Below, piece by piece: positions 1 to 6,226 of a DNA stretch of 27,000 bases; position 1 is the stretch's first letter; the number at the start of each line of letters is the position of its first letter. The stretch comes from a virus. The notes under the pieces were generated by a model. That model was not told the origin of the DNA and did not search any database. It was given only the letters and a program-made list of their open reading frames with translations. The position numbers and the translations under genes were made by a program. The stretch is from positions 1-27,000 of the IMG/VR virus record IMGVR_UViG_3300046491_000453. The stretch is one strand, 5' to 3'.

Positions 1-267
1 ATGAGCCTCAAAGCCACGCTAGCCGTAGGTTGGTTCTCCCTGACGCTAGTCGCCCTGGGCGGCTGCACCACCACTCAGGAAATCAAGCGTCCTGATGGCA
101 GCGTCGAATACCTCATTGCGTGCGGTGCCAGTCTCGGTTGGAACATTTGCTACGACGAGGCGAATAAGGTCTGCCCCACTGGCTACAAAACTCTCGCCGA
201 GGATGCCGGGTTCAACCGCAAGGAACTACGAATCTCTTGTCCTAGTGCCCGCAAACCCTCCTCATGA
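1..267 (+). CDS. Small predicted outer-membrane lipoprotein
   Basis: This 88-aa protein starts with a short positively charged end, a hydrophobic stretch (about residues 5-20) and a lipobox LGGC with the lipidated cysteine at residue 22. That is seen directly and indicates export and lipid anchoring. The mature part has five further cysteines and a W-x-I-C-Y / C-P-x-G-Y pattern, which suggests a disulfide-stabilised small fold. I do not recognise a family by name. Phage lipoproteins of this size can be superinfection-exclusion or outer-membrane spanin components, but nothing here decides between these. The ATG lies at the first base of the window, so the ribosome binding site is not visible and an upstream start cannot be excluded. 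It converges with the leftward gene ending at 369. Confidence 0.6.
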   Translation: MSLKATLAVGWFSLTLVALGGCTTTQEIKRPDGSVEYLIACGASLGWNICYDEANKVCPTGYKTLAEDAGFNRKELRISCPSARKPSS

Positions 268-269
268 AT

Positions 270-329
270 GAGCGTTCGCGCTCTAACAGCGTGTTATTGA
301 CCGACATGTTAGGCTTGCGGCTACGCCGC
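270..329 (+). other. Two small hairpins between convergent genes
   Basis: GAGCG-TTCG-CGCTC (270-283) and GCGGC-TAC-GCCGC (317-329) follow the lipoprotein stop codon. Neither has a T-run, so they are not classical intrinsic terminators. They could still stabilise the mRNA 3' end or act with Rho. Confidence 0.35.
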
Positions 330-368
330 GTTGCGGACATGGTCAGAACGAGTCTGAGCCATTACAGA

Positions 369-719
369 TCACCAACTAAACAACGAGCCATCGTCTGCAA
401 GTAGCAAATCGTTGCTCGTGTCACGCTTGGCCTTTGCCGTGACCTTAGCAGTCGCTGCACGACGTTCCGCGTGCAGCCAGTCATAACGATCCCTATAGAC
501 TTTCTTCTTGGCGATGTGATCCCATTGCAAGCTGCGGATTACGTATGTCATTACATGATAGCGTTCGCCTACAACTAGCGCAGTCGTATCGAAACTGCTC
601 TCCGCTGGTATCTTCCACTTCTCAGATTGACCATTCCCTGTCAGGTCATAGAAAACCGTCTTGTTAGTGATCTTGGTGATCATGATGTCCAGATTGCGTG
701 CTTTCAGTTCAGTCTTCAT
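369..719 (-). CDS. Unrecognised 116-aa protein, leftward
   Basis: The reading frame is open further upstream, but the start is placed at the ATG at 719 because GGAGAAAGG lies just before it. The protein begins MKTELKARNLDI, is rich in charged residues, and has a predicted beta-rich first half followed by a basic alanine/lysine helix (about residues 80-100) and an acidic end. It has no signal peptide or membrane segment, and I do not recognise a family. It is transcribed divergently from the gene at 923. A TAAATA motif on the same strand (764-769) lies 44 nt before its start, exactly as for the leftward gene starting at 7034, so both may be read from the same class of phage promoter. Confidence 0.6.
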   Translation of the reverse strand: MKTELKARNLDIMITKITNKTVFYDLTGNGQSEKWKIPAESSFDTTALVVGERYHVMTYVIRSLQWDHIAKKKVYRDRYDWLHAERRAATAKVTAKAKRDTSNDLLLADDGSLFSW

Positions 720-763
720 TTTCCTTTCTCCAGTTAAACGAGCCTTATGTCTCGCGTACATGG

Positions 764-769
764 TATTTA
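764..769 (-). promoter_or_regulatory. TAAATA motif, candidate phage promoter core
   Basis: TAAATA on the minus strand with 44 nt between it and the start codon at 719. Its flanks (G before, CC after) match those of the other leftward copy at 7079-7084. A promoter role is inferred from recurrence only. Confidence 0.4.
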
Positions 770-852
770 CAAGGAACCTTCGATTCTGACGAAATAGCGC
801 GAAAGAACTGTCAATCTGGTTCGTTGTGTGTTGGCACTTCGTCAATCTTCGC

Positions 853-882
853 TTGATGGGCCGTAAACCTGAATGCCTAATA
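853..882 (+). promoter_or_regulatory. Possible sigma70-type promoter for the 153-aa gene
   Basis: TTGATG (853-858), an 18-nt spacer and CTAATA (877-882) preceded by an extended -10 TG (874-875). The gene starting at 923 has no TAAATA motif upstream, so a host-type promoter is plausible. The match is only moderate. Confidence 0.3.
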
Positions 883-900
883 GCGTTACTGCGATAACGC
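883..900 (+). promoter_or_regulatory. Inverted/direct repeat in the leader of the 153-aa gene
   Basis: GCGTTA-CTGCGA-TAACGC is a perfect 6-bp palindrome that can also be read as two adjacent 8-mers, GCGTTACT and GCGATAAC. The same two 8-mers recur in reverse order at 13940-13957, before another gene. It could be an operator or an mRNA hairpin. Confidence 0.35.
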
Positions 901-922
901 AGCAACTTAACGGAGAAACAAA

Positions 923-1384
923 ATGGCAACCAAAGGCGCAACCAGCAACCAAGTTACCCCAATCACCGAACAAGCTGCCCCAGTTGTTGAGCAAGCGGTT
1001 TTGAGCTTCCTCGACCAACTGACCACGCTTGCAACGCCAATTACTGACCTCTCGGAAGTTGCAGCTAAAAAAGACCCACTCGCGGGTGCGCGTACCAAGT
1101 TCGCTGCAAACTGCGATGAGGCAATCAAGCTGATCAAAGCTTCTGCGGACACTGCCAAGTTCTTCCGCAAGCTTCCAGACGGCTACCTGATCAATTTCCG
1201 CAACGGCAACCGCTCCATGGAATTGAATGGCGCTGCTTACTTCAAAGTGCCAAATGCAGTCGCGGCCATAAATCTGATCGAAGCTGCCAAGTCAGCAAGT
1301 GAAACCGGCGAACTGGACAAGGCCTTCCGAGATAGCGCAAGGGAGCCAAAAAAGCCGAAAGCTGAATCGGCACCAGCAGCCTAA
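923..1384 (+). CDS. Unrecognised 153-aa protein with basic Ala/Lys/Pro tail
   Basis: The start is supported by ACGGAGAAAC about 8 nt upstream. The N-terminal third is helical and rich in Ala, Thr, Val and Gln. The middle has a compact segment with FRKLPDGYLINFRNGN, and the C-terminal 25 residues are rich in Lys, Pro and Ala, ending PKAESAPAA. No signal peptide, membrane segment or known catalytic motif is visible. A strong hairpin terminator follows within 25 nt, so the gene appears to be a single transcription unit. It reads away from the 116-aa gene across a 203-nt divergent control region. It could be an abundant small virion or nucleic-acid-binding protein, but I do not recognise the family. 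Confidence 0.65.
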   Translation: MATKGATSNQVTPITEQAAPVVEQAVLSFLDQLTTLATPITDLSEVAAKKDPLAGARTKFAANCDEAIKLIKASADTAKFFRKLPDGYLINFRNGNRSMELNGAAYFKVPNAVAAINLIEAAKSASETGELDKAFRDSAREPKKPKAESAPAA

Positions 1385-1404
1385 AAGATTAATCGATTAT
1401 CTGA

Positions 1405-1432
1405 GCAGCGGCGAAAGCCGCTGTTTTCGTTT
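1405..1432 (+). terminator. Intrinsic terminator
   Basis: A 7-bp perfect stem CAGCGGC / GCCGCTG closed by a GAAA tetraloop and followed by TTTTCGTTT. It lies directly after the 153-aa gene. Confidence 0.85.
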
Positions 1433-1533
1433 GGCCAACAGAATGACGCTTGAAGTCACTCTTCTGTTGATGGCTTGTCAACATGGCGTTCCAATGTGGT
1501 ATGGCAGCAGTTAAACCAACCGGGAACAGCAAA

Positions 1534-1722
1534 ATGAACCAAGCACAAATCGACCAAGCAGTCTTCCGTGAATACATGGATTACATCGACACAGGCGCGA
1601 CAGAAGCCGAAGCACTAATGCAGGTTGCAACTGCCAATGAGCTGACTTATGGCGATGTATACGATGCATTGTTGCGCGAAGGTTTGCATAACCCGTGCGG
1701 TTACTCGGATAGCTATTGCTAA
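1534..1722 (+). CDS. Unrecognised 62-aa acidic protein
   Basis: The start is placed at the ATG at 1534, giving a protein beginning MNQAQIDQ. Upstream in-frame starts at 1501 and 1483 have no better ribosome binding site. The ribosome binding site here is also weak (CGGGAA, about 10 nt upstream). The product is acidic and helical (YIDTGATEAEALMQVA), with a short C-terminal tail containing two cysteines. Its size and charge resemble the many small early proteins of phages, but no function can be read from it. Its stop codon overlaps a TAAATA hexamer and a strong terminator follows within 30 nt. Confidence 0.55.
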   Translation: MNQAQIDQAVFREYMDYIDTGATEAEALMQVATANELTYGDVYDALLREGLHNPCGYSDSYC

Positions 1723-1748
1723 ATAGACCTGGCAGTTTGCTGTTGTGT

Positions 1749-1786
1749 AGGGCACTTGAGAAAGGGATTCCTCAAGTGCCCTTTTT
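1749..1786 (+). terminator. Strong intrinsic terminator
   Basis: A 12-bp perfect stem (AGGGCACTTGAG / CTCAAGTGCCCT) around a 10-nt loop, with a T-run at 1782-1786. It ends the 62-aa transcription unit. Confidence 0.9.
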
Positions 1787-1819
1787 CATGACTATCGCGA
1801 CCTAAAGGCGACTTGAGAA

Positions 1820-1825
1820 TAAATA
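1820..1825 (+). promoter_or_regulatory. TAAATA motif before the 166-aa gene
   Basis: TAAATA 21 nt before the ATG at 1847 and just downstream of the terminator at 1749-1786. A new promoter is expected in this position. Confidence 0.4.
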
Positions 1826-1846
1826 CCTGACACAACAGGAGTCCTT

Positions 1847-2347
1847 ATGACAACCATCACCCTTATCAAGCAACTCAAACATCTACTCAACGGCGCATTG
1901 CAGCCTACTCGATTAAAACGCAAACCTAAACCATCAGACTGGTTGGTTGAACCAACTATTGCAGTGACTCAGCAACCTGCTGCGCCACAAGCCAAACACC
2001 AATCTGTTTCTCAACTTGCCTGCGCTAACGCATTGCAGCAACTCATGCAAGCCAACCAGCCAGGCCATCAAGGACACTGGTACAAGCTGCCTGATCGCTT
2101 TGATAGTTACAAGGAAAAGATCATGCCCAAGCTTCATGAGCAAGGCTATCTGTATTTCCGCGCAGCCAGCAGCAATGGATACCAGATGCACGAAGAATGG
2201 TGTCACGAGCATTGCGATGAGCCTACGTTGCCACATTGCGATGTCTGGCAGTTTGATACCCAGTACCCACGCGCATTCAAGAACGAAACCGATGCAACGA
2301 TGTTTGCACTGACATTCGACACAATCGGGATCGAAACCAATAAATAA
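1847..2347 (+). CDS. Unrecognised 166-aa protein with His/Cys-rich segment
   Basis: A good ribosome binding site, AGGAG, lies 6 nt before the ATG. The N-terminal 45 residues are basic and low-complexity. A middle segment reads LQQLMQANQPGHQG, followed by a folded-looking C-terminal domain with EEWCHEHCDEP and HCDVW. This clustered Cys/His arrangement could bind a metal, but it does not match a zinc-finger family I can name. The LQQLMQA region is nearly identical in DNA to part of the portal gene (28 of 29 bases, 2036-2064 against 10727-10755), which suggests a past recombination. The gene sits between two terminators and so is probably expressed alone. Confidence 0.6.
   Translation: MTTITLIKQLKHLLNGALQPTRLKRKPKPSDWLVEPTIAVTQQPAAPQAKHQSVSQLACANALQQLMQANQPGHQGHWYKLPDRFDSYKEKIMPKLHEQGYLYFRAASSNGYQMHEEWCHEHCDEPTLPHCDVWQFDTQYPRAFKNETDATMFALTFDTIGIETNK
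2036..2064 (+). repeat. 29-bp repeat, copy 1 (other copy at 10727-10755)
   Basis: Begins CAGCAACTCATGCAAGCCAA and ends CAGCCAGG, with one base different from the copy in the portal gene (C here, A there). Both copies are read in the same frame relative to their genes, encoding QQLMQA(N/K)QP. Confidence 0.85.
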
Positions 2348-2370
2348 CTCCGTAGTCTCCCCAAAACCTG

Positions 2371-2402
2371 AAAATGCCCGGCACACGCTGGGTATTTTTT
2401 TG
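2371..2402 (+). terminator. Intrinsic terminator
   Basis: ATGCCC pairs with GGGTAT (one G-U pair). The stem continues inward as GC-ACAC-GC after one mismatch, and is followed by a run of at least seven T. It ends the 166-aa gene. Confidence 0.75.
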
Positions 2403-2475
2403 GCCTTTACGCCACGTTTGATAACCTGGCACGCAGGCATTAAACTCGCGACCCCACACTCACGAGGCCACTGCC

Positions 2476-2883
2476 ATGCTCCATTTTAGCGTATTTGAAG
2501 AAGCACAAAAAATCCGTGATCTACTAATCAGTAATCCTTCACAAGCTCCAATGTTATGCAATGACGACGATCTAAAGGCCTTACCATTCAAGCCAATCGA
2601 TCTGGGTTTCTTCATCCTTCTAGTCCCAGGTAAAAAGAATAGCCTGACTGGTAGCTTCACCTACGTGGCAGATGAGCGTATGCGTGATCAAGCACGAGCA
2701 TTCGTGACCAAGCATACTGTCCAGCAGTTAGACGAACGACTCTTGCTGGTCAGTACAGCCTGCACGTGGGATGTAGTGCCTAGTAAAGTCAGGGAAGCAA
2801 TCGCATTGGGCTACGGTGCAATGGCTTTCACTACACCTGAACGATTGCAGATACTTGGTGAGAATCCGCAGCACATGAAATGA
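2476..2883 (+). CDS. Unrecognised 135-aa soluble protein
   Basis: The start is supported by CGAGG about 10 nt upstream. The protein begins MLHFSVFEEAQKIRDLL and appears to be mixed alpha/beta. A hydrophobic central stretch (LGFFILLVPG, about residues 43-52) is too short and too well flanked to be a clear membrane span. I see no catalytic signature or cysteine cluster. It lies directly downstream of a terminator and is followed, from its stop codon onward, by a strongly structured leader belonging to the next gene. Its function is unknown, and it is probably an early or accessory phage gene like its neighbours. Confidence 0.6.
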   Translation: MLHFSVFEEAQKIRDLLISNPSQAPMLCNDDDLKALPFKPIDLGFFILLVPGKKNSLTGSFTYVADERMRDQARAFVTKHTVQQLDERLLLVSTACTWDVVPSKVREAIALGYGAMAFTTPERLQILGENPQHMK

Positions 2884-2939
2884 ATAACTGACTGCCGTCG
2901 TATCCTGACACAGTTATTGATTTCTAGATACCACGGCAG
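2883..2939 (+). promoter_or_regulatory. Pseudoknot-like structured leader before the 69-aa membrane protein
   Basis: Two interleaved helices can form: AATAACTG (2883-2890) with CAGTTATT (2911-2918), 8 bp perfect; and CTGCCGT-C-GTATC (2892-2904) with GATAC-C-ACGGCAG (2927-2939), 12 bp with one C/C mismatch. Their order is that of an H-type pseudoknot or a two-state switch. The ribosome binding site of the next gene follows 20 nt later. Confidence 0.45.
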
Positions 2940-2970
2940 CAGACTCCAGACATCTAAAAGGGAGGTTCAA

Positions 2971-3180
2971 ATGATTAAACTCGCTTCAACGGCACTTGCA
3001 GTGCTGGTCGGTATCTGGGTTCGCATGGCATTCCTACCCGGTGATCTCACTAACAGTATTTCAATGAACGTCGCGGTTGGTTGCAGTATGGCTTGGCTGG
3101 CTGTCTTTGGCAGCTACTTCGCATGGAAGCTACTACTGATCATGATACGTCAACTGGGAGCCGCTTTGCGAGGTAAATGA
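2971..3180 (+). CDS. Small two-span inner-membrane protein (69 aa)
   Basis: The start is placed at the ATG at 2971 because GGGAGG lies 5 nt upstream; the open frame continues further upstream without support. The protein has two hydrophobic stretches (about residues 4-22 and 31-57), with a short polar loop FLPGDLTNS between them and a basic C-terminus GAALRGK. It is therefore a predicted two-span membrane protein. Small phage membrane proteins of this shape include holins, antiholins and exclusion proteins. It is far from the lysis genes near 26 kb and has a structured leader, so an exclusion or regulatory role is as likely. It converges with the leftward gene ending at 3211. Confidence 0.6.
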   Translation: MIKLASTALAVLVGIWVRMAFLPGDLTNSISMNVAVGCSMAWLAVFGSYFAWKLLLIMIRQLGAALRGK

Positions 3181-3210
3181 AATTCAGGCGAGGCCAACAC
3201 CAGTCAGAAT

Positions 3211-3651
3211 TCAAGTCTTGCAAATGTAATTGAAAGCAGCTTCATAGGCCGACCCCGGTTCAAAATCGAATTGGGGCTTTTCAATGGAATCTCGCGAAGG
3301 TGCTAACGGTATTCCAATCACTTCCACTTCAGGGCCCACAAGGACTGTGTGCTTAAAGTATCTTGCCGAGGCACCTTGCATCGTGTGATGGACGCAGTCA
3401 AAATAAACCATCATTTGCGCTGATTGGTAAGTATCTCGCACAATATTATTGTGCTGCGGGGAAAGCCAATTGAACATAAACCAAGCTTTACGGACAGCCC
3501 CGCTACTGACCTTCGTTTTTTCCTGAACATAGACAAAGCCGCCGGGAAAGTCATTAGCACGTTCCCAACCTGGAGCAACATTGGCTGCATTGCCAGTCAT
3601 AGGCGCCAGTGTGCAAGAGAGAGTCAATGCTGCCATAAGTGCTATCTTCAT
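3211..3651 (-). CDS. Secreted protein, possibly surface-adhesin-E-like
   Basis: The 146-aa product has an N-terminal signal peptide (hydrophobic residues 3-17, probable cleavage after TGNAA near residue 23). The mature part has the layout W-x(n)-YV-x(n)-KVSSGAVRKAWFMFNW and then YFDCVHHTMQGASARYF. This resembles small periplasmic or surface proteins of the surface-adhesin protein E type common in Proteobacteria. Two cysteines (in FDC and YICKT) could form a disulfide. The start is supported by AAAGGA. It lies 30 nt downstream of the membrane-anchored 218-aa gene in the same direction, so the two are probably co-transcribed. A secreted protein in a phage suggests alteration of the host surface in the lysogen, which is inference. 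Confidence 0.55.
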   Translation of the reverse strand: MKIALMAALTLSCTLAPMTGNAANVAPGWERANDFPGGFVYVQEKTKVSSGAVRKAWFMFNWLSPQHNNIVRDTYQSAQMMVYFDCVHHTMQGASARYFKHTVLVGPEVEVIGIPLAPSRDSIEKPQFDFEPGSAYEAAFNYICKT

Positions 3652-3681
3652 CAGCTATTTTCCTTTGGAGACTTAATTAGA

Positions 3682-4338
3682 TTAGATGCCTTGCGCTGGT
3701 AGTTCGAACTGTATTTGAAGGACTTTTCGATTTGGATAAAGATCCTTCATCACGCCATTAATTTTCTCATGCTGACTCTTTAAGGAAACAAGGTCCTGGT
3801 CTACATGTGTGTAGATACTGGCAGTGATTTGTTTGAGCATGTGCGTTACGTCAGTGCCAAGAATTTTTTCTATTTCTGGCTCGGTTAAAGAATGGCCGAC
3901 ATTGACATTTGCTGTTGCCATCTTCGGAAATACCTCCTCTAATACGATTTTCGACCGGCTACTAATTAAGTCCATTGCGATGGCGAAACGCTGCGCCTCA
4001 AGCATAAGCTCGGCATAAACTTCAGGGCTATCAGACTGGAGCAGAAATTGCAATTCGTTCGCCTGGAAGGTATTCTCTCCGGTTGGGATGGTGGGATTAG
4101 CCATTACATTAAGCCACGCGTCCGCCTTCGCGCGATGAGGTTCAAGGACATTCTTTCGGTAATTCTCAAGGACGTTCCAGAGATTGAACAGTGTATAGAT
4201 GGCACGATTAGAAGCGCCTATGTTCCGATCTTGCTCTTCTCTCTTTCGTCTTTGATTTTCAAGGTGAAAGGCAGCCCACGAACCAGCAAAAGCCGCTACC
4301 AAGGTCGAGAGTACGGCGAGGATGTCTTTGTATTCCAT
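3682..4338 (-). CDS. Membrane-anchored helical protein (218 aa)
   Basis: One hydrophobic segment at residues 5-24 (DILAVLSTLVAAFAGSWAAF) is followed by a highly charged stretch (ENQRRKREEQDR) and about 180 mostly helical residues. The likely arrangement is one N-terminal anchor with a cytoplasmic helical domain. I cannot name a family. The start codon has no clear ribosome binding site, but it fits the beginning of the membrane segment. The gene is preceded by the 689-bp gene-free stretch and followed by the secreted-protein gene. Its build is strikingly like that of the 228-aa gene at 5028-5714. Such anchored helical proteins in prophage accessory regions are often exclusion or defence factors, but nothing here proves that. 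Confidence 0.6.
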   Translation of the reverse strand: MEYKDILAVLSTLVAAFAGSWAAFHLENQRRKREEQDRNIGASNRAIYTLFNLWNVLENYRKNVLEPHRAKADAWLNVMANPTIPTGENTFQANELQFLLQSDSPEVYAELMLEAQRFAIAMDLISSRSKIVLEEVFPKMATANVNVGHSLTEPEIEKILGTDVTHMLKQITASIYTHVDQDLVSLKSQHEKINGVMKDLYPNRKVLQIQFELPAQGI

Positions 4339-4495
4339 TAGCGGCTTTGTGACCTTATGTGGAGTTAAGAACGCGCAGCGCTTATGGCTAAACGTTTACG
4401 ATTGCCATTACACGCGATGCCGATTTTAGGCTAGAGATCGAAAGCAGTGATCTCCTGATGTTCGAGCGGCATAGACGACAACCGCAACCGACACC

Positions 4496-4521
4496 TTGCA
4501 TGACAATCGTACGGCATGCAA
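4496..4521. repeat. 7-bp inverted repeat
   Basis: TTGCATG and CATGCAA are perfect complements around a 12-nt centre that itself contains CGTACG. Confidence 0.5.
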
Positions 4522-4657
4522 TACATGAACAACATTAGTTGCATCGTCATTGCTTCACCAATGACGCTACGCGACCCACGTTGCTGCTGTGCAATAGTCA
4601 CCAAACGTGTCGAGCATCGTTCAGCTACCCTGTGTCGAACTATGCCGTTTGACATGG

Positions 4658-4676
4658 CTGGTGACGTCTGGTGACG
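4658..4676 (+). repeat. Tandem CTGGTGACG, two copies
   Basis: CTGGTGACG occurs twice with one base between the copies, followed by a weaker ATGACG at 4681-4686. The arrangement is iteron-like, but very short. Confidence 0.45.
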
Positions 4677-4733
4677 CCCTATGACGTGTTGCGCGTCCGC
4701 TAACCCTGCCGTAAGCTGTTCGGATAGCTGTGT

Positions 4734-4750
4734 TGTCGGTCAAACCGACA
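4734..4750. repeat. 7-bp hairpin
   Basis: TGTCGGT-CAA-ACCGACA is a perfect stem with a 3-nt loop and no T-run on either side. Confidence 0.5.
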
Positions 4751-4909
4751 TGTCCTTTGCGCATTATTTGCACACGACAGCCTGGCGTCATGTAAGTGCT
4801 TGATACCAAAGGCATTCTGGCGAGGTCAGTAATACTAAAGCTATTGCGCAGGTCAGAAGGCCGCACTGTCGAGTCACGTAAGCTCATGTTTCCTCTGATG
4901 TTCCTGCAC

Positions 4910-4941
4910 TTATTCACACTTTGCAATCAGCCTGTGAATAA
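4910..4941. promoter_or_regulatory. Facing TTATTCACA sites (DnaA-box-like)
   Basis: TTATTCACA (4910-4918) and its perfect inverse TGTGAATAA (4933-4941) are separated by 14 nt. Both fit the general DnaA-box consensus TTATNCACA. They could mark a replication origin, or simply form a 9-bp hairpin. Confidence 0.4.
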
Positions 4942-5027
4942 CTCCCCAAACCTTGATCCCGAAAATGACATGCTGCCCTGCTTAGCTGCTAGGTGGTAGG
5001 TGGCATCAACCAAAAATTCGACTTACT

Positions 5028-5714
5028 TCAATTACTAGGCTTCGAATTCGCATGACGGTCACTGGACGGTAACTCGCTTTCGAAGTGTGCTCGCAACTCG
5101 GGAATCAGGGTGTGCATTCCAGGGTTGGTCACATACGAGTTGCGCCGGGTGTCAATAACGGACTGAAAATGTGTTATCAAATATCCTAGCTCGCCGTCAC
5201 CGGCCTCAATCTCGATACGAATCTCAGAAGCAAGCTTACATGCATTCAGCCCATAATAAGCCAGTCGCTCCTCCTCAAGTTCATAAGCCTCGTCCAAGCC
5301 TGCCCATAGTTGAAATTGCGTTTCGATCCATGAATTGCACTGTTCAAAGCGATTTGTGAGAGACTTTAATTTGGCAACGAAAGGGATAGGGAGTGCTGTC
5401 CAGTCGGGTTCTGGGCTGAACTCGAATAAAATACTCGATAGTCCATCAAACACCGAGCTGTCATGCTCAGTACGATAACGTTCAATCCCAATTCCGATGT
5501 CATAATGCCGCTCATTGCATTGTCTCGCAAAGCCTTCGAGTTGGAGCACGAGCGCAAGGTACACATGACCGACTTTCTGAGCTTCCTTCGCCGCCTCCTT
5601 TTTACGTTCGCCCCATTTTGCATACGCATTCCAACCGACATTCACGACAGCGCTGATGACTGCACTGGACATGATGAGTGTAAGGGCACTGACGTCCTGT
5701 GATCCTGTTGCCAT
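5028..5714 (-). CDS. Membrane-anchored helical protein (228 aa)
   Basis: The start is placed at the ATG at 5714 (protein begins MATGSQDV). The longer open frame adds a basic stretch that overlaps the ribosome binding region (GAGGGAAACGTAAAGGA). Residues 8-27 form one membrane segment, followed by a charged coiled-coil-like stretch (GERKKEAAKEAQ) and about 180 helical, acidic residues with EPDWTALP near the middle. This arrangement is typical of a widespread group of unnamed bacterial proteins with one N-terminal anchor and a cytoplasmic helical domain. It is the last gene of the leftward set starting at 7034. Its match in build to the 218-aa gene suggests related jobs. Confidence 0.6.
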   Translation of the reverse strand: MATGSQDVSALTLIMSSAVISAVVNVGWNAYAKWGERKKEAAKEAQKVGHVYLALVLQLEGFARQCNERHYDIGIGIERYRTEHDSSVFDGLSSILFEFSPEPDWTALPIPFVAKLKSLTNRFEQCNSWIETQFQLWAGLDEAYELEEERLAYYGLNACKLASEIRIEIEAGDGELGYLITHFQSVIDTRRNSYVTNPGMHTLIPELRAHFESELPSSDRHANSKPSN

Positions 5715-5751
5715 TCCTTTACGTTTCCCTCTTTTAAATGCTAGGCGAAGA

Positions 5752-6222
5752 TCAACGTATTCCTGCGGTCGCGCAGATAGCTGCAACGACGCTTTTGGAA
5801 TCCTTCAAACCAGCGGCTAGGTTGCCGTCATGTGCAGCCGACACATACGCGTCAATGTTGTTTACCGTTATTGTGCAGCCGTAACCAAAGTCATAGCGGC
5901 GGAGCTTATCCACTTTACTTTTCAACAGCTCTTGTGTTCCAGACTCTGCAATGGACATCAGTTCCTCCAAGTCACCAAGATGCTCAACCCTTGCAGATAG
6001 TTCCATCAAGAAACCTTCTGTGCTCGCTCTCAGCGTCGCATCGGAAGCCAACTTTAGGTTGTAGGCTTGCAATTTAGAGATTGCCTCGCTCAGTGCTTTT
6101 TTTTGCATTAAACGGTTCTCAGCATTGGCATTCGATGCAAAGCCCGCGCACACCAGCGCAAACGAAATAACAGCCACCAACTTTGCAGATGGAGAATCCA
6201 AATAATTGGGTAATTTATTCAT
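5752..6222 (-). CDS. Secreted/periplasmic 156-aa protein
   Basis: The N-terminal signal peptide has hydrophobic residues of about 14-29 and an AxA-type cleavage site in SNANA-ENR near residue 35. The mature part is helical, with heptad-like leucines and alanines, and ends in a small domain with two cysteines (YGCTITV and AAICATAG). The start follows the H-NS-like stop codon by 4 nt and has no ribosome binding site of its own, so translation is probably coupled to that gene. I do not recognise a family. The coupling to a DNA-binding protein is notable because the products act in different compartments. Confidence 0.6.
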   Translation of the reverse strand: MNKLPNYLDSPSAKLVAVISFALVCAGFASNANAENRLMQKKALSEAISKLQAYNLKLASDATLRASTEGFLMELSARVEHLGDLEELMSIAESGTQELLKSKVDKLRRYDFGYGCTITVNNIDAYVSAAHDGNLAAGLKDSKSVVAAICATAGIR

Positions 6223-6226
6223 CGGA

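Larger units (their letters stand above)
4339..5027. other. Gene-free stretch with dense inverted repeats, candidate origin or control region
   Basis: No convincing gene: the frames present lack ribosome binding sites and recognisable content. It contains GAGATC/GATCTC (4434-4454), TTGCATG/CATGCAA (4496-4521), a repeated CTGGTGACG (4658-4666 and 4668-4676) with a degenerate third ATGACG, TGTCGGT-CAA-ACCGACA (4734-4750), and facing TTATTCACA sites (4910-4941). The promoter for the leftward 218-aa gene must also lie here, but I could not identify it. Confidence 0.5.

Noticed and set aside
1720-2346. TAAATA at 1720-1725 and 2341-2346
   Set aside because: Both overlap stop codons, and each is followed by a terminator before the next gene, so they cannot easily drive it. 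They may be chance matches and were not listed as promoters.
4431-4926. Two overlapping minus-strand frames (74 and 101 codons) in the 4339-5027 gap
   Set aside because: No ribosome binding site, no recognisable protein features, and they run through the inverted repeats. They are more likely chance frames, although a decayed gene cannot be excluded.
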